From NCBI RefSeq assembly GCF_008642295.1, contig NZ_CP029190.1:4571501-4635500 (forward strand): 64,000 nt of DNA, written 5' to 3'. Numbering within the stretch: the first letter of the stretch is position 1; each line of letters begins with the position of its first letter. Origin of the DNA: Streptomyces venezuelae. GTDB lineage: Bacteria > Actinomycetota > Actinomycetes > Streptomycetales > Streptomycetaceae. The notes beneath the pieces are model-generated. The model did no database searches and was not told the origin of the DNA. It saw only the letters and a program-made list of their open reading frames with translations. This document shows positions 50,749 through 59,483 of this stretch, one piece after another. The translations under genes and the position numbers were made by a program.

Positions 50749-50997
50749 TCAGGGGAGGTCCGTGGTGGGTTCCTCGGCGTCGTAGCGGTGGGGGTCGCCG
50801 CCCGTCCACTCCACCAGCGGGGAGTCCCCGAGGACGATCTCGTCCGGGTCGGGGACGTCGGCCCGGCGCAGGAACTCGATCACGTCGGCGTCGGACCGGG
50901 CCAGGCCGAGGGGCTCGTCGTGGCCGCTCACCAGGAGGGAGACCCGGCGGCCCCCCGAGGGCAGGATCCGGTGGACGACGAACGGCGCGCGCTGCAT
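50749..50997 (-). CDS. Small protein of unknown function
   Basis: An 82-residue protein starting at the ATG 50997, with GGAAG 8 nt upstream. It is beta-rich at the start (QRAPFVVHRILPSGGRRVSLLVSG) and acidic at the end (DPHRYDAEEPTTDLP). No domain recognised. It stands between the XRE regulator and VapC on the same strand. Confidence 0.6.
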   Translation of the reverse strand: MQRAPFVVHRILPSGGRRVSLLVSGHDEPLGLARSDADVIEFLRRADVPDPDEIVLGDSPLVEWTGGDPHRYDAEEPTTDLP

Positions 50998-51055
50998 GAG
51001 CCCAGCTTCCGCCCGTACCGCCACGCCCGCATCCCGGTCGGACCGCCGCCTGCGG

Positions 51056-51475
51056 TCAGTCGGCGGTGCCGGCCGGGACCACCCACTGAGTCGGCTGGGC
51101 CGTAACGGCGCGGATCATGTCGTAGTCCCCGTCGTAGTGCAGCACGATGGCGCCGTGGCGCTCGGCCGTCGCCGCGATCAGGAGATCTGCCATGGAGACC
51201 GCCCGCCAGCTGCCGCGGTCGATGAGCTCGGTCTGAACCTCGAACGCCCGGTCCCAGACTTCATCCGGTGTGGGCAGCCACTCGAATCCGCGCATCTCGT
51301 CACGGATCCGTTCTGCATCCGCCTTGGACCGGGCGCTGTAGAGGATTTCCAGTTCGACCGCCCCGCAGACGGCGAGCAGCCCTGCTCGGTGCAGGGGGTC
51401 GAGGACGGCGCGTACTGCGGGGCGCGGATATCGGGCGAGGGCGGACTTGTCGATGAGGTAGCGCTGTGTGTTCAT
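51056..51475 (-). CDS. PIN domain ribonuclease, VapC-type toxin
   Basis: A 139-residue PIN nuclease with the acidic active site: D9 in YLIDKSALAR, a central Glu in AVELEILYSAR and Asp residues in SMADLLIAATAERHGAIVLHYDGDYD. VapC toxins cut tRNA or rRNA and are held in check by VapB. Its ATG overlaps the vapB stop (ATGA). The Lys in place of the usual Thr/Ser after the first Asp (DKSAL) is a common variation. Confidence 0.9.
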   Translation of the reverse strand: MNTQRYLIDKSALARYPRPAVRAVLDPLHRAGLLAVCGAVELEILYSARSKADAERIRDEMRGFEWLPTPDEVWDRAFEVQTELIDRGSWRAVSMADLLIAATAERHGAIVLHYDGDYDMIRAVTAQPTQWVVPAGTAD

Positions 51476-51687
51476 GCAGCCGGCTGGGCCTCGTCTTCGG
51501 GCTTGACCGGTCCGGTGAGGTCCGGCAATCCGCCTTCTGCGAGCCAGCCGAGGAACGATTCGCGCTTGCGGCGGTTGACCGCGTCCTGGAGGGCGGCGTT
51601 GACCGTGGCGACTTTGGTGGTCGTGCCGAAGATCTCGGCTGCCTCGGCGAGCATCTTGTCATCGATGTCTATGACGGTGCGGCTCAT
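51472..51687 (-). CDS. VapB-type antitoxin
   Basis: A 71-residue protein. The N-terminus (MSRTVIDIDDKMLAEAAEIFGTTTKVATVNAAL) is a ribbon-helix-helix DNA-binding domain, and the tail (LGWLAEGGLPDLTGPVKPEDEAQPAA) would wrap the toxin. The start at 51687 has GAGGGAG 5 nt upstream. It lies directly after a perfect inverted repeat, so the complex probably represses its own promoter. Confidence 0.88.
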   Translation of the reverse strand: MSRTVIDIDDKMLAEAAEIFGTTTKVATVNAALQDAVNRRKRESFLGWLAEGGLPDLTGPVKPEDEAQPAA

Positions 51688-51720
51688 GGCAACTCCCTCG
51701 CGTCGCTGAACGGGCCACCA

Positions 51721-51750
51721 TGATATCAAGTGGTCCTGGATTTGATATCA
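51721..51750. promoter_or_regulatory. VapBC operator: perfect inverted repeat
   Basis: tgatatcaa (51721-51729) and ttgatatca (51742-51750) are exact complements separated by 12 bp. The A/T content is far above the surroundings. The site is 34 bp upstream of the vapB ATG and overlaps the last codon and stop of the reductase gene. This is the expected place for a ribbon-helix-helix repressor site. Confidence 0.72.
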
Positions 51751-52197
51751 GCGCTCGAGGAGGACCAGGGGGATTTCTCGGGTGGTGCGGGCCTGGTAAT
51801 CGTCGTACTGGGGCCAGAGGCCGGTCATCAGGCCCCAGTACGCCTCGCGCTCCTCCGGGGCGGCGGTGTGGGCCTTGGCCTGGAAGATCTCGGGGCCGAC
51901 CTGGACGCGGACCACCGGGTCGGCGTCCAGGTTGCGGTACCAGTGCGGGTGCTCGGCGCCGCCGCCGGCCGAGGCGACCAGGATGTAGCGGCCGGTGTCG
52001 GGGTCCTCGCCGTAGATCAGCGGGGTACGGACCGCGCGGCCGGAGTGGCGGCCGACGGTGGTCAGGAGGAGGGTTGGAACCCCGCGCCAGAGGTGGCCGG
52101 CCGCGCCGCCGGTGGCCACGTACTCGCGTACGTGGTCCAGCCTCCAGCCCGGCTCGGGGTCCATGGGGTGGTCCCAGTCGACCATGACCTGGTGCAT
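51748..52197 (-). CDS. Deazaflavin (F420)-dependent nitroreductase family protein
   Basis: A 149-residue protein of the Ddn-like split beta-barrel family. Marks are TVGRHSGRAVRTPLIYGEDP, ILVASAGGGAEHPHWYRNLDADP and the late Trp-Pro-Tyr segment. Such enzymes use F420H2 to reduce quinones or nitro compounds in actinobacteria. Its 3' end is the vapB operator. An alternative start four residues in is possible. Confidence 0.88.
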   Translation of the reverse strand: MHQVMVDWDHPMDPEPGWRLDHVREYVATGGAAGHLWRGVPTLLLTTVGRHSGRAVRTPLIYGEDPDTGRYILVASAGGGAEHPHWYRNLDADPVVRVQVGPEIFQAKAHTAAPEEREAYWGLMTGLWPQYDDYQARTTREIPLVLLER

Positions 52198-52284
52198 GCG
52201 CGGCCTGCTCTCCGTACGTCGGCGACGTGTGGGTTAACGAGCAGCGACGTCCGGAGTAACGTTAAACGTCCAGGTTTGTGGCGG

Positions 52285-52965
52285 TTATCGGGTTGTATGC
52301 CCGGCGTGGCTGAGGAGGATCTTCAGGAGTTCCTCCGGGGCCTCCCGCATCACGTTGTGGCCCGATTCGACCGCGTACGTGTACCAGTCCGGGTCGGCGG
52401 CCAGCCGGTCGTGGAGGGCGGTGAAGGGGGAGGGGGTCGGCCAGCCCGTGGCGTAGACATAGGACCTGTCGAAGCGGGACAGGTCGCCCTCCAAGCGGAC
52501 CGCCTGGAGGAGCGAGGCCAGCGGGTGCGGGGTGGCGCGCGGGTCGAAGAAGGGGAGCGGGGCGCTGGCGTAGCCGGTCTCCTCGGTGCCGTTCAGGTAC
52601 CAGGCGCGCTCGTTCTCGGTGACCAGGGAGTAGGCCGAGTCGCCGTCCTCGGGGACCATCGCGTCCACGTAGACCAGGCCCTTGACGCGGTCCGGGAGGC
52701 GGTCGGCCACGGCCGTGATGACCATGCCGGCGTAGCTGTGGCCGACCAGGACCGCGTCGGTTATCCGCTCGTCCTCCAGGAGGTTGGCCACGTCTGCGAT
52801 ATGGGTGTCCAGGTTCACGGCGGGGGAGAGGAGATGGCGGCGGGCGCCCACGCCGGTCAGGGTGACCGGGTACGCCTCGTGGCCGGCCCGGCGCAGTTCG
52901 CGGGCGAGGGGTTCGAAGGTCCAGGCGCCGTGCCAGGCGCCGGGGACGAGGATGTACGTCGCCAC
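52285..52965 (-). CDS. Alpha/beta hydrolase
   Basis: A 226-residue hydrolase with the nucleophile motif VGHSYAGMV, the oxyanion loop LVPGAWHGAWTF and a C-terminal ESGHNVMREAPEE carrying the catalytic His. It is similar to small esterases of plant MES type and to many actinobacterial salicylate-esterase-like proteins. The substrate is unknown. It is 13 bp downstream of the oxidoreductase gene, so they likely share a transcript. Confidence 0.88.
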   Translation of the reverse strand: MATYILVPGAWHGAWTFEPLARELRRAGHEAYPVTLTGVGARRHLLSPAVNLDTHIADVANLLEDERITDAVLVGHSYAGMVITAVADRLPDRVKGLVYVDAMVPEDGDSAYSLVTENERAWYLNGTEETGYASAPLPFFDPRATPHPLASLLQAVRLEGDLSRFDRSYVYATGWPTPSPFTALHDRLAADPDWYTYAVESGHNVMREAPEELLKILLSHAGHTTR

Positions 52966-52978
52966 GGGTGGTCCTTCC

Positions 52979-53977
52979 TCAGATTCCGGAGATTTCGGTG
53001 GTCAGGACGATCTTGCCGGTGGTGCGGCCCGATGCGGAGAGTTCGTGGGCCTTCGCGGCCTCGGCGAGGGGGAAGGTCTCCGCGATGTGCGGGCGCAGCC
53101 GGCCCGACTCCGCGAGGGCGGCGATCTCCCGCATGCCCGCGTGGTCGGCTTCCACCGCCATGAACACCGCCCGCAGGCCCAGCGGTTCCGCCTGGGCGGC
53201 GAGGGCCGCCTCGGCCGGGGAGGCGAGGGAGACCACGATCCCGCCGGGGCGCAGGGTGCGCAGGGAGCGGGGGCCGTACGCGCCGCCGATGGTGTCGATG
53301 ACGATGTCGATGTCGGTCACCGCCTCCTCGAAGGCCGTGGTCCGGTAGTCGATCACCTCGTCCGCGCCGAAGGAGCGGACGAGCTCGTGCTTGGCGGCGC
53401 TCGCGGTGCCGATGACGTACGCGCCCTTCGCCTTGGCGATCTGGACGGCCAGATGGCCGACCCCGCCAGCCGCCGCGTGGACCAGGACGCGCTGTCCGGG
53501 GCGCACGCCGGCGGTGTCCACCAGGGCTTGCCAGGCCGTCAGGGCGGCCAGCGGGAGCGCGGCGGCCTGGACGTGGTCGAGGGCGGCCGGCTTGTGGACC
53601 AGGTGGCGGGCGGGGGAGGTGGCGTACTCGGCGTGGGTGCCGGCGGGGGCCGGGTGGCGGGGCATGCCGAAGACCTCGTCGCCCGGGGCGAAGAGGGTCA
53701 CCCCGATGCCGACCGCCTCGACGGTGCCGGACAGGTCCCAGCCCAGCGGGACCGGCGGGGCGCCGGCGCCCGCAAGGCCGCCGGTGGCGCGGTGCCAGAC
53801 GTCGGTGGGGTTCAGGGCCGCGGCGTGGATCCGTACGAGGACCTCGGCGGGGCCGGGTTCGGGGCGGGCGGTCTCGGTGAGGCGGAGCACCTCCGGGCCG
53901 CCGAAGCCGGTCTGGGTGACGGCCTGCATGGTGTGTGCGGTCTGCGCCGTCTGCGTCGCGTGCATCGTCTGCGTCAT
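52979..53977 (-). CDS. NADPH-dependent quinone oxidoreductase (zeta-crystallin type)
   Basis: A 332-residue MDR-superfamily enzyme with the N-terminal TGFGGPEVLRLTETARPEPGPAEVLVRI and nucleotide loop VLVHAAAGGVGHLAVQIAKAKGAYV. Zinc-binding Cys are absent, as in quinone reductases. The first ~20 residues (MTQTMHATQTAQTAHTMQAV) are a Thr/Gln repeat encoded by short tandem units and may be non-native; a start at the ATG of MQAV (53929) is possible. No good ribosome-binding site exists for either. It is divergent from the AraC-type regulator, a probable control gene. Confidence 0.88.
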   Translation of the reverse strand: MTQTMHATQTAQTAHTMQAVTQTGFGGPEVLRLTETARPEPGPAEVLVRIHAAALNPTDVWHRATGGLAGAGAPPVPLGWDLSGTVEAVGIGVTLFAPGDEVFGMPRHPAPAGTHAEYATSPARHLVHKPAALDHVQAAALPLAALTAWQALVDTAGVRPGQRVLVHAAAGGVGHLAVQIAKAKGAYVIGTASAAKHELVRSFGADEVIDYRTTAFEEAVTDIDIVIDTIGGAYGPRSLRTLRPGGIVVSLASPAEAALAAQAEPLGLRAVFMAVEADHAGMREIAALAESGRLRPHIAETFPLAEAAKAHELSASGRTTGKIVLTTEISGI

Positions 53978-54048
53978 GTGATCAAGGGTGGCGGGCGGGC
54001 GGCGGCCGGACGAGTGGCCGGAGTGACACGATGTGAAAAGATCTGGCC

Positions 54049-55032
54049 ATGCCGGAGCGTGGAGTGCACAGGATCGTCGTACTGGCCCTGGAGGGCGTGT
54101 ATCCGTTCGAGATGACCATCCCGGTGCGGATCTTCGGTACGGCGGAGGGGCCGGCCGGCGAGCCGTTGTACGAGGTGCTCACCTGTAGCCTCGACGGCCG
54201 GCCGGTGCGGACCAGTGCCGACTTCAGCGTGGCCGTCGAGCACGGCGGGGAGGTCGTCGCCACCGCGGACACCCTGGTCATCCCGCCCTTCACCTGCGGT
54301 GTCGGCGCGGACGCCGAACAGGACTGGCTGCCGGACGAGCTGGCGCGGACCCTCCGGCTGCTGCCGGCCGGCGCGCGGATCGTCTCCATGTGCACCGCCT
54401 CGTACGTCCTGGCCACCGCCGGCCTGCTCGACGGGCGGCGGGCCACCACCCACTGGAACGAGGCCGAGCACTTCCAGCGGGCCTTTCCGCAGGTGGAGGT
54501 GGATCCGGACGTGCTGTTCGTGGACGGCGGGCAGGTGCTGACCGCCGCCGGGGTGGCGGCCGGGGTGGACCTGTGCCTGCACCTGCTGCGCCGGGACCAC
54601 GGCAGTGCGGTCGCCAACCGGGTGGCCCGGCTGTGTGTGGTGCCGCCGTGGCGGGAGGGCGGGCAGGCGCAGTTCATCGAGCGGCCGGTGCCGGAGGTGT
54701 CGGGGGCCGGGACCGCCGCCACCCGGGCGTGGGCGCTGGAGCGGCTGGGCGGGCCGATCGCGCTGGCCGAGCTGGCGCGGCACGCGGGGATGAGCGTACG
54801 GACCTTCTCGCGCCGCTTCCGGGACGAGGTCGGCATGACCCCCGGCCAGTGGCTGACCCGGCAGCGGATCGAGCACGCGCGGCGGCTGCTGGAGGTCACG
54901 GACCTGCCGGTGGACCGGATCGCGGCGGAGGCCGGGCTGGGGACCGGGGCCTCGCTGCGGCGGCACCTGGCGGCGGCGATCGGGGTGGCCCCGCTGGCGT
55001 ACCGGCAGACGTTCCGGGCGAAGGTGGGCTGA
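54049..55032 (+). CDS. GlxA/AraC-type regulator with DJ-1/PfpI domain
   Basis: A 327-residue regulator. Residues 1-190 are a DJ-1/PfpI fold (VVLALEGVYPFEMTIPVRIF ... SMCTASYVLATAGLLDGRRATTHW), the last ~100 an AraC helix-turn-helix pair (MSVRTFSRRFRDEVGMTPGQWL). AAAGAT lies 6 nt before the ATG and there is no Shine-Dalgarno. It is divergent from the quinone oxidoreductase by 71 bp and probably controls it. Confidence 0.9.
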   Translation: MPERGVHRIVVLALEGVYPFEMTIPVRIFGTAEGPAGEPLYEVLTCSLDGRPVRTSADFSVAVEHGGEVVATADTLVIPPFTCGVGADAEQDWLPDELARTLRLLPAGARIVSMCTASYVLATAGLLDGRRATTHWNEAEHFQRAFPQVEVDPDVLFVDGGQVLTAAGVAAGVDLCLHLLRRDHGSAVANRVARLCVVPPWREGGQAQFIERPVPEVSGAGTAATRAWALERLGGPIALAELARHAGMSVRTFSRRFRDEVGMTPGQWLTRQRIEHARRLLEVTDLPVDRIAAEAGLGTGASLRRHLAAAIGVAPLAYRQTFRAKVG

Positions 55033-55097
55033 CCTCCCGGGATTTGGTCTGGACCTATCTCTTGTCGGGGGTGCGGGCCGCGGCCCAAGCTCATGGC

Positions 55098-56012
55098 ATG
55101 GACTTGGAGTTGAGGCACCTCAGAACGGTCCGGGCCATCGCCGACGCCGGCAGTCTGACCCGGGCCGCCACCGCCCTCGGCCTGGCCCAGCCGGCCCTCA
55201 GCGCTCAGCTCAAGCGGATCGAACGGGCCCTCGGCGGCACGCTGTTCCTGCGCGGCCGGGACGGGGTGCGGGTCACCCCGCTCGGGGACCTGGTGCTGGA
55301 CCGGGCCCGGGTAGTGCTGCCCGCGCTCTGTGAACTCCAGGAGGAGGCGGTCCGGTTCGCCCGGCAGGGGTCGGCCGGCTACCGCCTCGGCGGTACGCAC
55401 GGGCCGCTGCTCGGCGGGCTGGTCGACCGGATCGCCCGGGCCGACCCGGGCGCGCCCGTGACCACGTACACCTCCTGGTCGGAACGGGAGATCGCCGGCG
55501 GGGTCGCCGAGGGGCGGCTCGATTTCGCACTCATCGGGGTGTGCGGGGAGAGCGCCCCGCCGGAGCCGGGCCGGCTGGCCTGGCTGGAGGTGGCCCGGGA
55601 CCCGGTGTACGTGATGCTGGCCGCCGACCACCCGCTGGCCGCCCGCCGGGAGGTCGGGCTGGCGGAGCTGGCGGCGGAGGCGTGGACCGACGTCCCCGGG
55701 GACGGCTGCTTCGGGGACTGCTTCGCGGCGGCCTGCGTGCGCGCGGGCTTCACCCCGGCGTGCGTGTACGAGACGGACACCGCCTCCTGCGTGCACCTGG
55801 TGCAGGTGGGCCGGGCGGTGGGGCTGTGCCGGGCGACGTTCCCGGCCACCCCCGGGCTGGTCACCCGGCCGCTGGCCGGGACCCCGCTGGTCTGGCGGCA
55901 CCTGCTGGGCTGGCATCCGGCCGCCGGCGCGGCGGGCCGGGCGGCGGCGGTGCTGGAGCACACCCGGGCGGCCCATGCGGACGCCCTCGCGCGCTCGTCC
56001 CCGTCCCGGTGA
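55098..56012 (+). CDS. LysR family transcriptional regulator
   Basis: A 304-residue LysR protein with the N-terminal helix-turn-helix (LRTVRAIADAGSLTRAATALGLAQPALSAQLKRIE) and a C-terminal ligand-binding fold with two Cys-bearing loops (CFGDCFAAACVRAG; YETDTASCVHLVQVG). The start at ATG 55098 has only a weak ribosome site. It lies downstream of the AraC-type regulator with a 65-bp gap. Target genes unknown. Confidence 0.9.
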   Translation: MDLELRHLRTVRAIADAGSLTRAATALGLAQPALSAQLKRIERALGGTLFLRGRDGVRVTPLGDLVLDRARVVLPALCELQEEAVRFARQGSAGYRLGGTHGPLLGGLVDRIARADPGAPVTTYTSWSEREIAGGVAEGRLDFALIGVCGESAPPEPGRLAWLEVARDPVYVMLAADHPLAARREVGLAELAAEAWTDVPGDGCFGDCFAAACVRAGFTPACVYETDTASCVHLVQVGRAVGLCRATFPATPGLVTRPLAGTPLVWRHLLGWHPAAGAAGRAAAVLEHTRAAHADALARSSPSR

Positions 56013-56066
56013 GTCCCCGCCGGTCTGTGCGTGCGCCCCCGCCGGCCGGTCCGGGCACGGCCGGAT

Positions 56067-56091
56067 CCCGGGGCGACCGTCCCGCCCCGGG
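56067..56091. terminator. Bidirectional terminator
   Basis: cccggggcg (56067-56075) pairs with cgccccggg (56083-56091), loop 7 nt. It lies between the convergent LysR gene and the 64-residue gene. Confidence 0.7.
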
Positions 56092-56117
56092 GTCCGGGTC
56101 TGGGGTGGTCCCGGGCG

Positions 56118-56312
56118 TTACGGGAGGTAGCGCTCGATGACCTGCGGGCCCTCCTTCTCGATCAGCTTCCGGGCCTTCTCGACCCGCTCCGGAGTCGGGT
56201 CGGCGCCCGTGGCCATCACAAGGTCCTCGGGGTCGTAGGGCCGCTCGCCGCCGCTGTACAGCCTGGACGGGCGGCTTTCGCTCTTGGGCTGCTGGTCCGA
56301 TTCACCGGCCAT
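56118..56312 (-). CDS. Small conserved-looking protein of unknown function
   Basis: A 64-residue acidic protein starting at 56312 with GGGAGG 6 nt upstream. The N-terminus is disordered (MAGESDQQPKSESRPSRLY), the C-terminus a helix (TPERVEKARKLIEKEGPQVIERYLP). No recognised domain. It is divergent from the secreted protease. The good ribosome site and codon use make it a real gene. Confidence 0.72.
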   Translation of the reverse strand: MAGESDQQPKSESRPSRLYSGGERPYDPEDLVMATGADPTPERVEKARKLIEKEGPQVIERYLP

Positions 56313-56525
56313 GTCGTACCTCCCTCGGATACCCCCCGGACCCCCATCCTCCGGCGGGCGGGACATGAACGCACGTCGACCACCGGCCTCCCGTCCGCCG
56401 CCCGCCCGTGCGCCGCGGCCATAACGCCGGGGCAGGGGCCAACTGACAGCTCCCGGCCGCCCGTTCGGATTCCTACGGTTTCCGCAGACCCCCACCGCTC
56501 CTGACGGAACCCGAGGAGAATCCCC

Positions 56526-57890
56526 ATGCACAAGCGACACGCCCGCGTGGCGTGTACCGCCCTGGCAGCCGCCGGACTGCTGCTCGCCGGGCTGCAGACC
56601 GCCACCGGAACCGCCGCCGCGCACACCGCCGCCGCGGACACCGCCTCCGCCGCCGTGGCACTGCGTGCCGCCGATGCCCGGCCCGAGCTGCTCTCCGCCC
56701 TCCAGCGCGATCTCGGCCTGACCCCCGCGCAGGCCAGGGCCCGCCTGGTCAACGAGGCCGAGGCCGGAGCCACCGCCGCCCGGCTCCGTGACCGGCTCGC
56801 CACCGCCTTCGCCGGAGCCTGGGTGGACGGCGCGGACGCCGGCACGCTGACCGTCGCCACCACCCGCGCCGCCGACACCGCCGCGATACGGGCCGCCGGG
56901 GCCCGCCCCGAGGTCGTCCCGCACACCCTCGCCGCGCTCGACACCGCCCGGGCCGCCCTGGACCGGGCCGCCGGCGCCGCCACCCCGGTCCGCTACACCG
57001 ACCCGCGCACCAACACCGTGGTCGTCGAGGAGACCGAGCCCGGGGCCGCCGCCCGGCTGCTCGCCGCCACCGGCACCGATCCCGCACTGGTCCGCGTCGT
57101 CCGGGCGGCCGAGGCCCCGCGCCCGCTCTACGACCTGCGGGGCGGGGACGCGTACTACATGAACGGCAGCGGGCGCTGCTCGGTCGGATTCCCGGTGACC
57201 AAGGGGACCGTCCAGGGCTTCGCCACCGCCGGGCACTGCGGCCGTGCCGGGACCGCCACCAGCGGCTACAACCGGGTCGCCCAGGGCACCTTCCAGGGCT
57301 CGGTGTTCCCCGGCAGCGACATGGCCTGGGTCGCCGCCAACAGCCAGTGGACCGCCACCCCGTACGTCAAGGGCAGCGGCGGAGCGAACGTGCAGGTCAC
57401 CGGCTCGGTGCTACAGCCCGTCGGGTCCTCTGTCTGCCGGTCCGGCTCCACCACCGGATGGCACTGCGGGACCATCCAGCAGCACAACACCAGCGTCACC
57501 TATCCCGAGGGCACCATCTCCGGGGTCACCCGCACGACGGTGTGCGCCGAGCCCGGCGACTCCGGCGGCTCCTACATCTCCGGCAGCCAGGCCCAGGGGG
57601 TCACCTCCGGCGGCTCCGGGAACTGCTCCAGCGGCGGCACCACCTTCTTCCAGCCGCTGAACCCGCTGCTCCAGGCGTACGGACTGACCCTGAAGACCAC
57701 CGGCAGCGACCCCGGCCCGGGCCCCGGCCCCGGCGACCCCGAGCCGGGCGGCACCTGGAAGGCCGGCACGGTCTACAAGGCCGGCGACACCGTCACCCAC
57801 GGCGGCGCCTCCTACCGCTGCATCCAGGGCCACCAGGCCCAGACCGGCTGGGAGCCGCCGAACGTCCCGGCGCTCTGGCAGCGCCTGTAG
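56526..57890 (+). CDS. Secreted S1 (streptogrisin-type) protease with chitin-binding tail
   Basis: A 454-residue prepro-protease. A signal peptide (about 1-32) and an alpha-lytic-type propeptide (about 50-200) lead to the mature S1E domain with catalytic H237 (TAGHCG), D265 (SDMAW) and S346 (GDSGGSY). A Pro/Gly linker ends in a CBM5/12-like module (TWKAGTVYKAGDTVTHGGASYRC ... WEPPNVPALWQRL). The protease is exported, folded by its propeptide and then matured; the tail would hold it to chitin. Start at 56526 with GAGGAG upstream. Confidence 0.94.
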   Translation: MHKRHARVACTALAAAGLLLAGLQTATGTAAAHTAAADTASAAVALRAADARPELLSALQRDLGLTPAQARARLVNEAEAGATAARLRDRLATAFAGAWVDGADAGTLTVATTRAADTAAIRAAGARPEVVPHTLAALDTARAALDRAAGAATPVRYTDPRTNTVVVEETEPGAAARLLAATGTDPALVRVVRAAEAPRPLYDLRGGDAYYMNGSGRCSVGFPVTKGTVQGFATAGHCGRAGTATSGYNRVAQGTFQGSVFPGSDMAWVAANSQWTATPYVKGSGGANVQVTGSVLQPVGSSVCRSGSTTGWHCGTIQQHNTSVTYPEGTISGVTRTTVCAEPGDSGGSYISGSQAQGVTSGGSGNCSSGGTTFFQPLNPLLQAYGLTLKTTGSDPGPGPGPGDPEPGGTWKAGTVYKAGDTVTHGGASYRCIQGHQAQTGWEPPNVPALWQRL

Positions 57891-57912
57891 CCGTAGCTGT
57901 AGCTCCCCGTGC

Positions 57913-59472
57913 TCAGCGCGGCGGGGTGCGACGGACGGAGCGCCCGGCCAGTACATCGGTCCGGCGCCCGTCCCGCATCACGAACCGCCCGTCGATCAGC
58001 ACGTACGGGATCCCCACGGGCAGCCGCCGGGGGTCTTCGTACGTCGAGCCCGCCGCCACCGTGTCCGGATCGAAGAGGACCAGGTCGGCCCGGTGGCCCT
58101 CGCGGACCAGTCCCCGGTCGGGCAGCCGCAGCCGGGCCGCCGGCCGGCCCGTCAGGTGCGCCACGCACTCCTCCAGCCCCAGCACCCCCAACTCCCGTAC
58201 GTACCGGCCCAGATAGTGCGGGAAGGTGCCGTACGCCCGCGGGTGCGGCTTGGCGCCCAGCAGGATGCCGTCCGAGCCCCCGGTGTGCGCCGGATGCCGC
58301 ATGATCGCCCGGACGTTCTCCTCGTGGCCCACGTGCTGGAGCACCGCCGTGCCCAGCCGGTCCGCCAGCAGCAGGTGCCGGGCCGTGGCCCAGCCGTCCA
58401 GCCGGCGCCCGGTGTACCCCGACAGCGCCGGATCGCGCACCCCCGACACCTCGATCGACGGCCAGTCCACCGGCACCCCGTGGCAGCCGTCCGCGCCCTC
58501 CACCTCCAGCGCGTACCGGATCCGCTCCGCCTCCCGGTCGTCCCGCAGCCGGTCCAGCAGTGCCGCCGGCCCGCCCTCGGCCGCCCAGCTCGGCAGCAGG
58601 GCGGCCAGCGTGGTGCAGCCGGGGGTGTACGGGTAGGTGTCCAGGGTGATGTCCACGCCGGACGCCAGGGCCCGGTCCAGCAGGTCCAGCAGCTCCCCGG
58701 CCCGGCCCGCGTTCTCGGCGAAGTTCATGGTGGCGTGGGCCAGGTGCAGGGCGCAGCCCGCCTCCGCCGCCAGCGCGACCATCTCGGCGTACGCGGTGAG
58801 CGCGCCCCGGCCGTAACTGCGGTGGTGCGGGCAGTAGTAGCCGCCGTAGGAGGCCACCACCCGGCACAGTTCGGTCAGTTCGGAACCGGAGGCGTACATG
58901 CCGGGGGTGTAGGTCAGCCCCGAGGACATCCCGACCGCGCCCTGCGCCAGCCCCTCTGCAACCAGGGTGCGCATCCGGTCCAGCTCGGCGGCGGTCGCCG
59001 GCCGGTCCTCCCAGCCGAGCGCGTACGCCCGTACGGTGCCCTGGGGCACCAGGTAGGCGGCGTTGACGGCGATGCCCCGGTCGAGCCGGTCCAGGTAGTC
59101 GCCGACGGTCCGCCAGTCGACGTCGAGGTCCTCGCCGGTCCCGTTCCAGCCGGCGATGGCGGCGCGGACCTCGGCGAGGGTCCGGTCGTCCACGGGCGCG
59201 TACGACAGCCCGTCCTGGCCCAGGACCTCCAGGGTCACGCCCTGGGCGGCCTTGGCGCTGTGGTCGGGGTCGCGGAGCAGCGCGAGATCGCTGTGCGCGT
59301 GCATGTCGATGAAACCGGGAGCGAGCGCGAGGCCGTGCGCATCGATGGTCTCCCGGCCCGGCGGGACATGCCCGATGGCCGTGATCCGGCCCTCGTGCAC
59401 CCCGACATCGGCGGTGTACGAGGGCCCGCCCGTGCCGTCGACGACCCGGGCCCCGCGGATGACCAGGTCCAT
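57913..59472 (-). CDS. N-acyl-D-amino-acid deacylase family amidohydrolase
   Basis: A 519-residue zinc amidohydrolase with MHAHSDLALL (metal site), HLAHATMNFAENAG and DITLDTYPYTPG. It removes acyl groups from D-amino acids, freeing the D-amino acid. At the place where classical D-aminoacylases have a metal-bridging Cys (GNCG) it has GQDGLS, so it may belong to a sister clade with a changed substrate. It ends the operon with the PLP enzyme 12 bp upstream; both lie divergent from the IclR regulator. Confidence 0.88.
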   Translation of the reverse strand: MDLVIRGARVVDGTGGPSYTADVGVHEGRITAIGHVPPGRETIDAHGLALAPGFIDMHAHSDLALLRDPDHSAKAAQGVTLEVLGQDGLSYAPVDDRTLAEVRAAIAGWNGTGEDLDVDWRTVGDYLDRLDRGIAVNAAYLVPQGTVRAYALGWEDRPATAAELDRMRTLVAEGLAQGAVGMSSGLTYTPGMYASGSELTELCRVVASYGGYYCPHHRSYGRGALTAYAEMVALAAEAGCALHLAHATMNFAENAGRAGELLDLLDRALASGVDITLDTYPYTPGCTTLAALLPSWAAEGGPAALLDRLRDDREAERIRYALEVEGADGCHGVPVDWPSIEVSGVRDPALSGYTGRRLDGWATARHLLLADRLGTAVLQHVGHEENVRAIMRHPAHTGGSDGILLGAKPHPRAYGTFPHYLGRYVRELGVLGLEECVAHLTGRPAARLRLPDRGLVREGHRADLVLFDPDTVAAGSTYEDPRRLPVGIPYVLIDGRFVMRDGRRTDVLAGRSVRRTPPR

Positions 59473-59483
59473 GGCCGGGAGCC

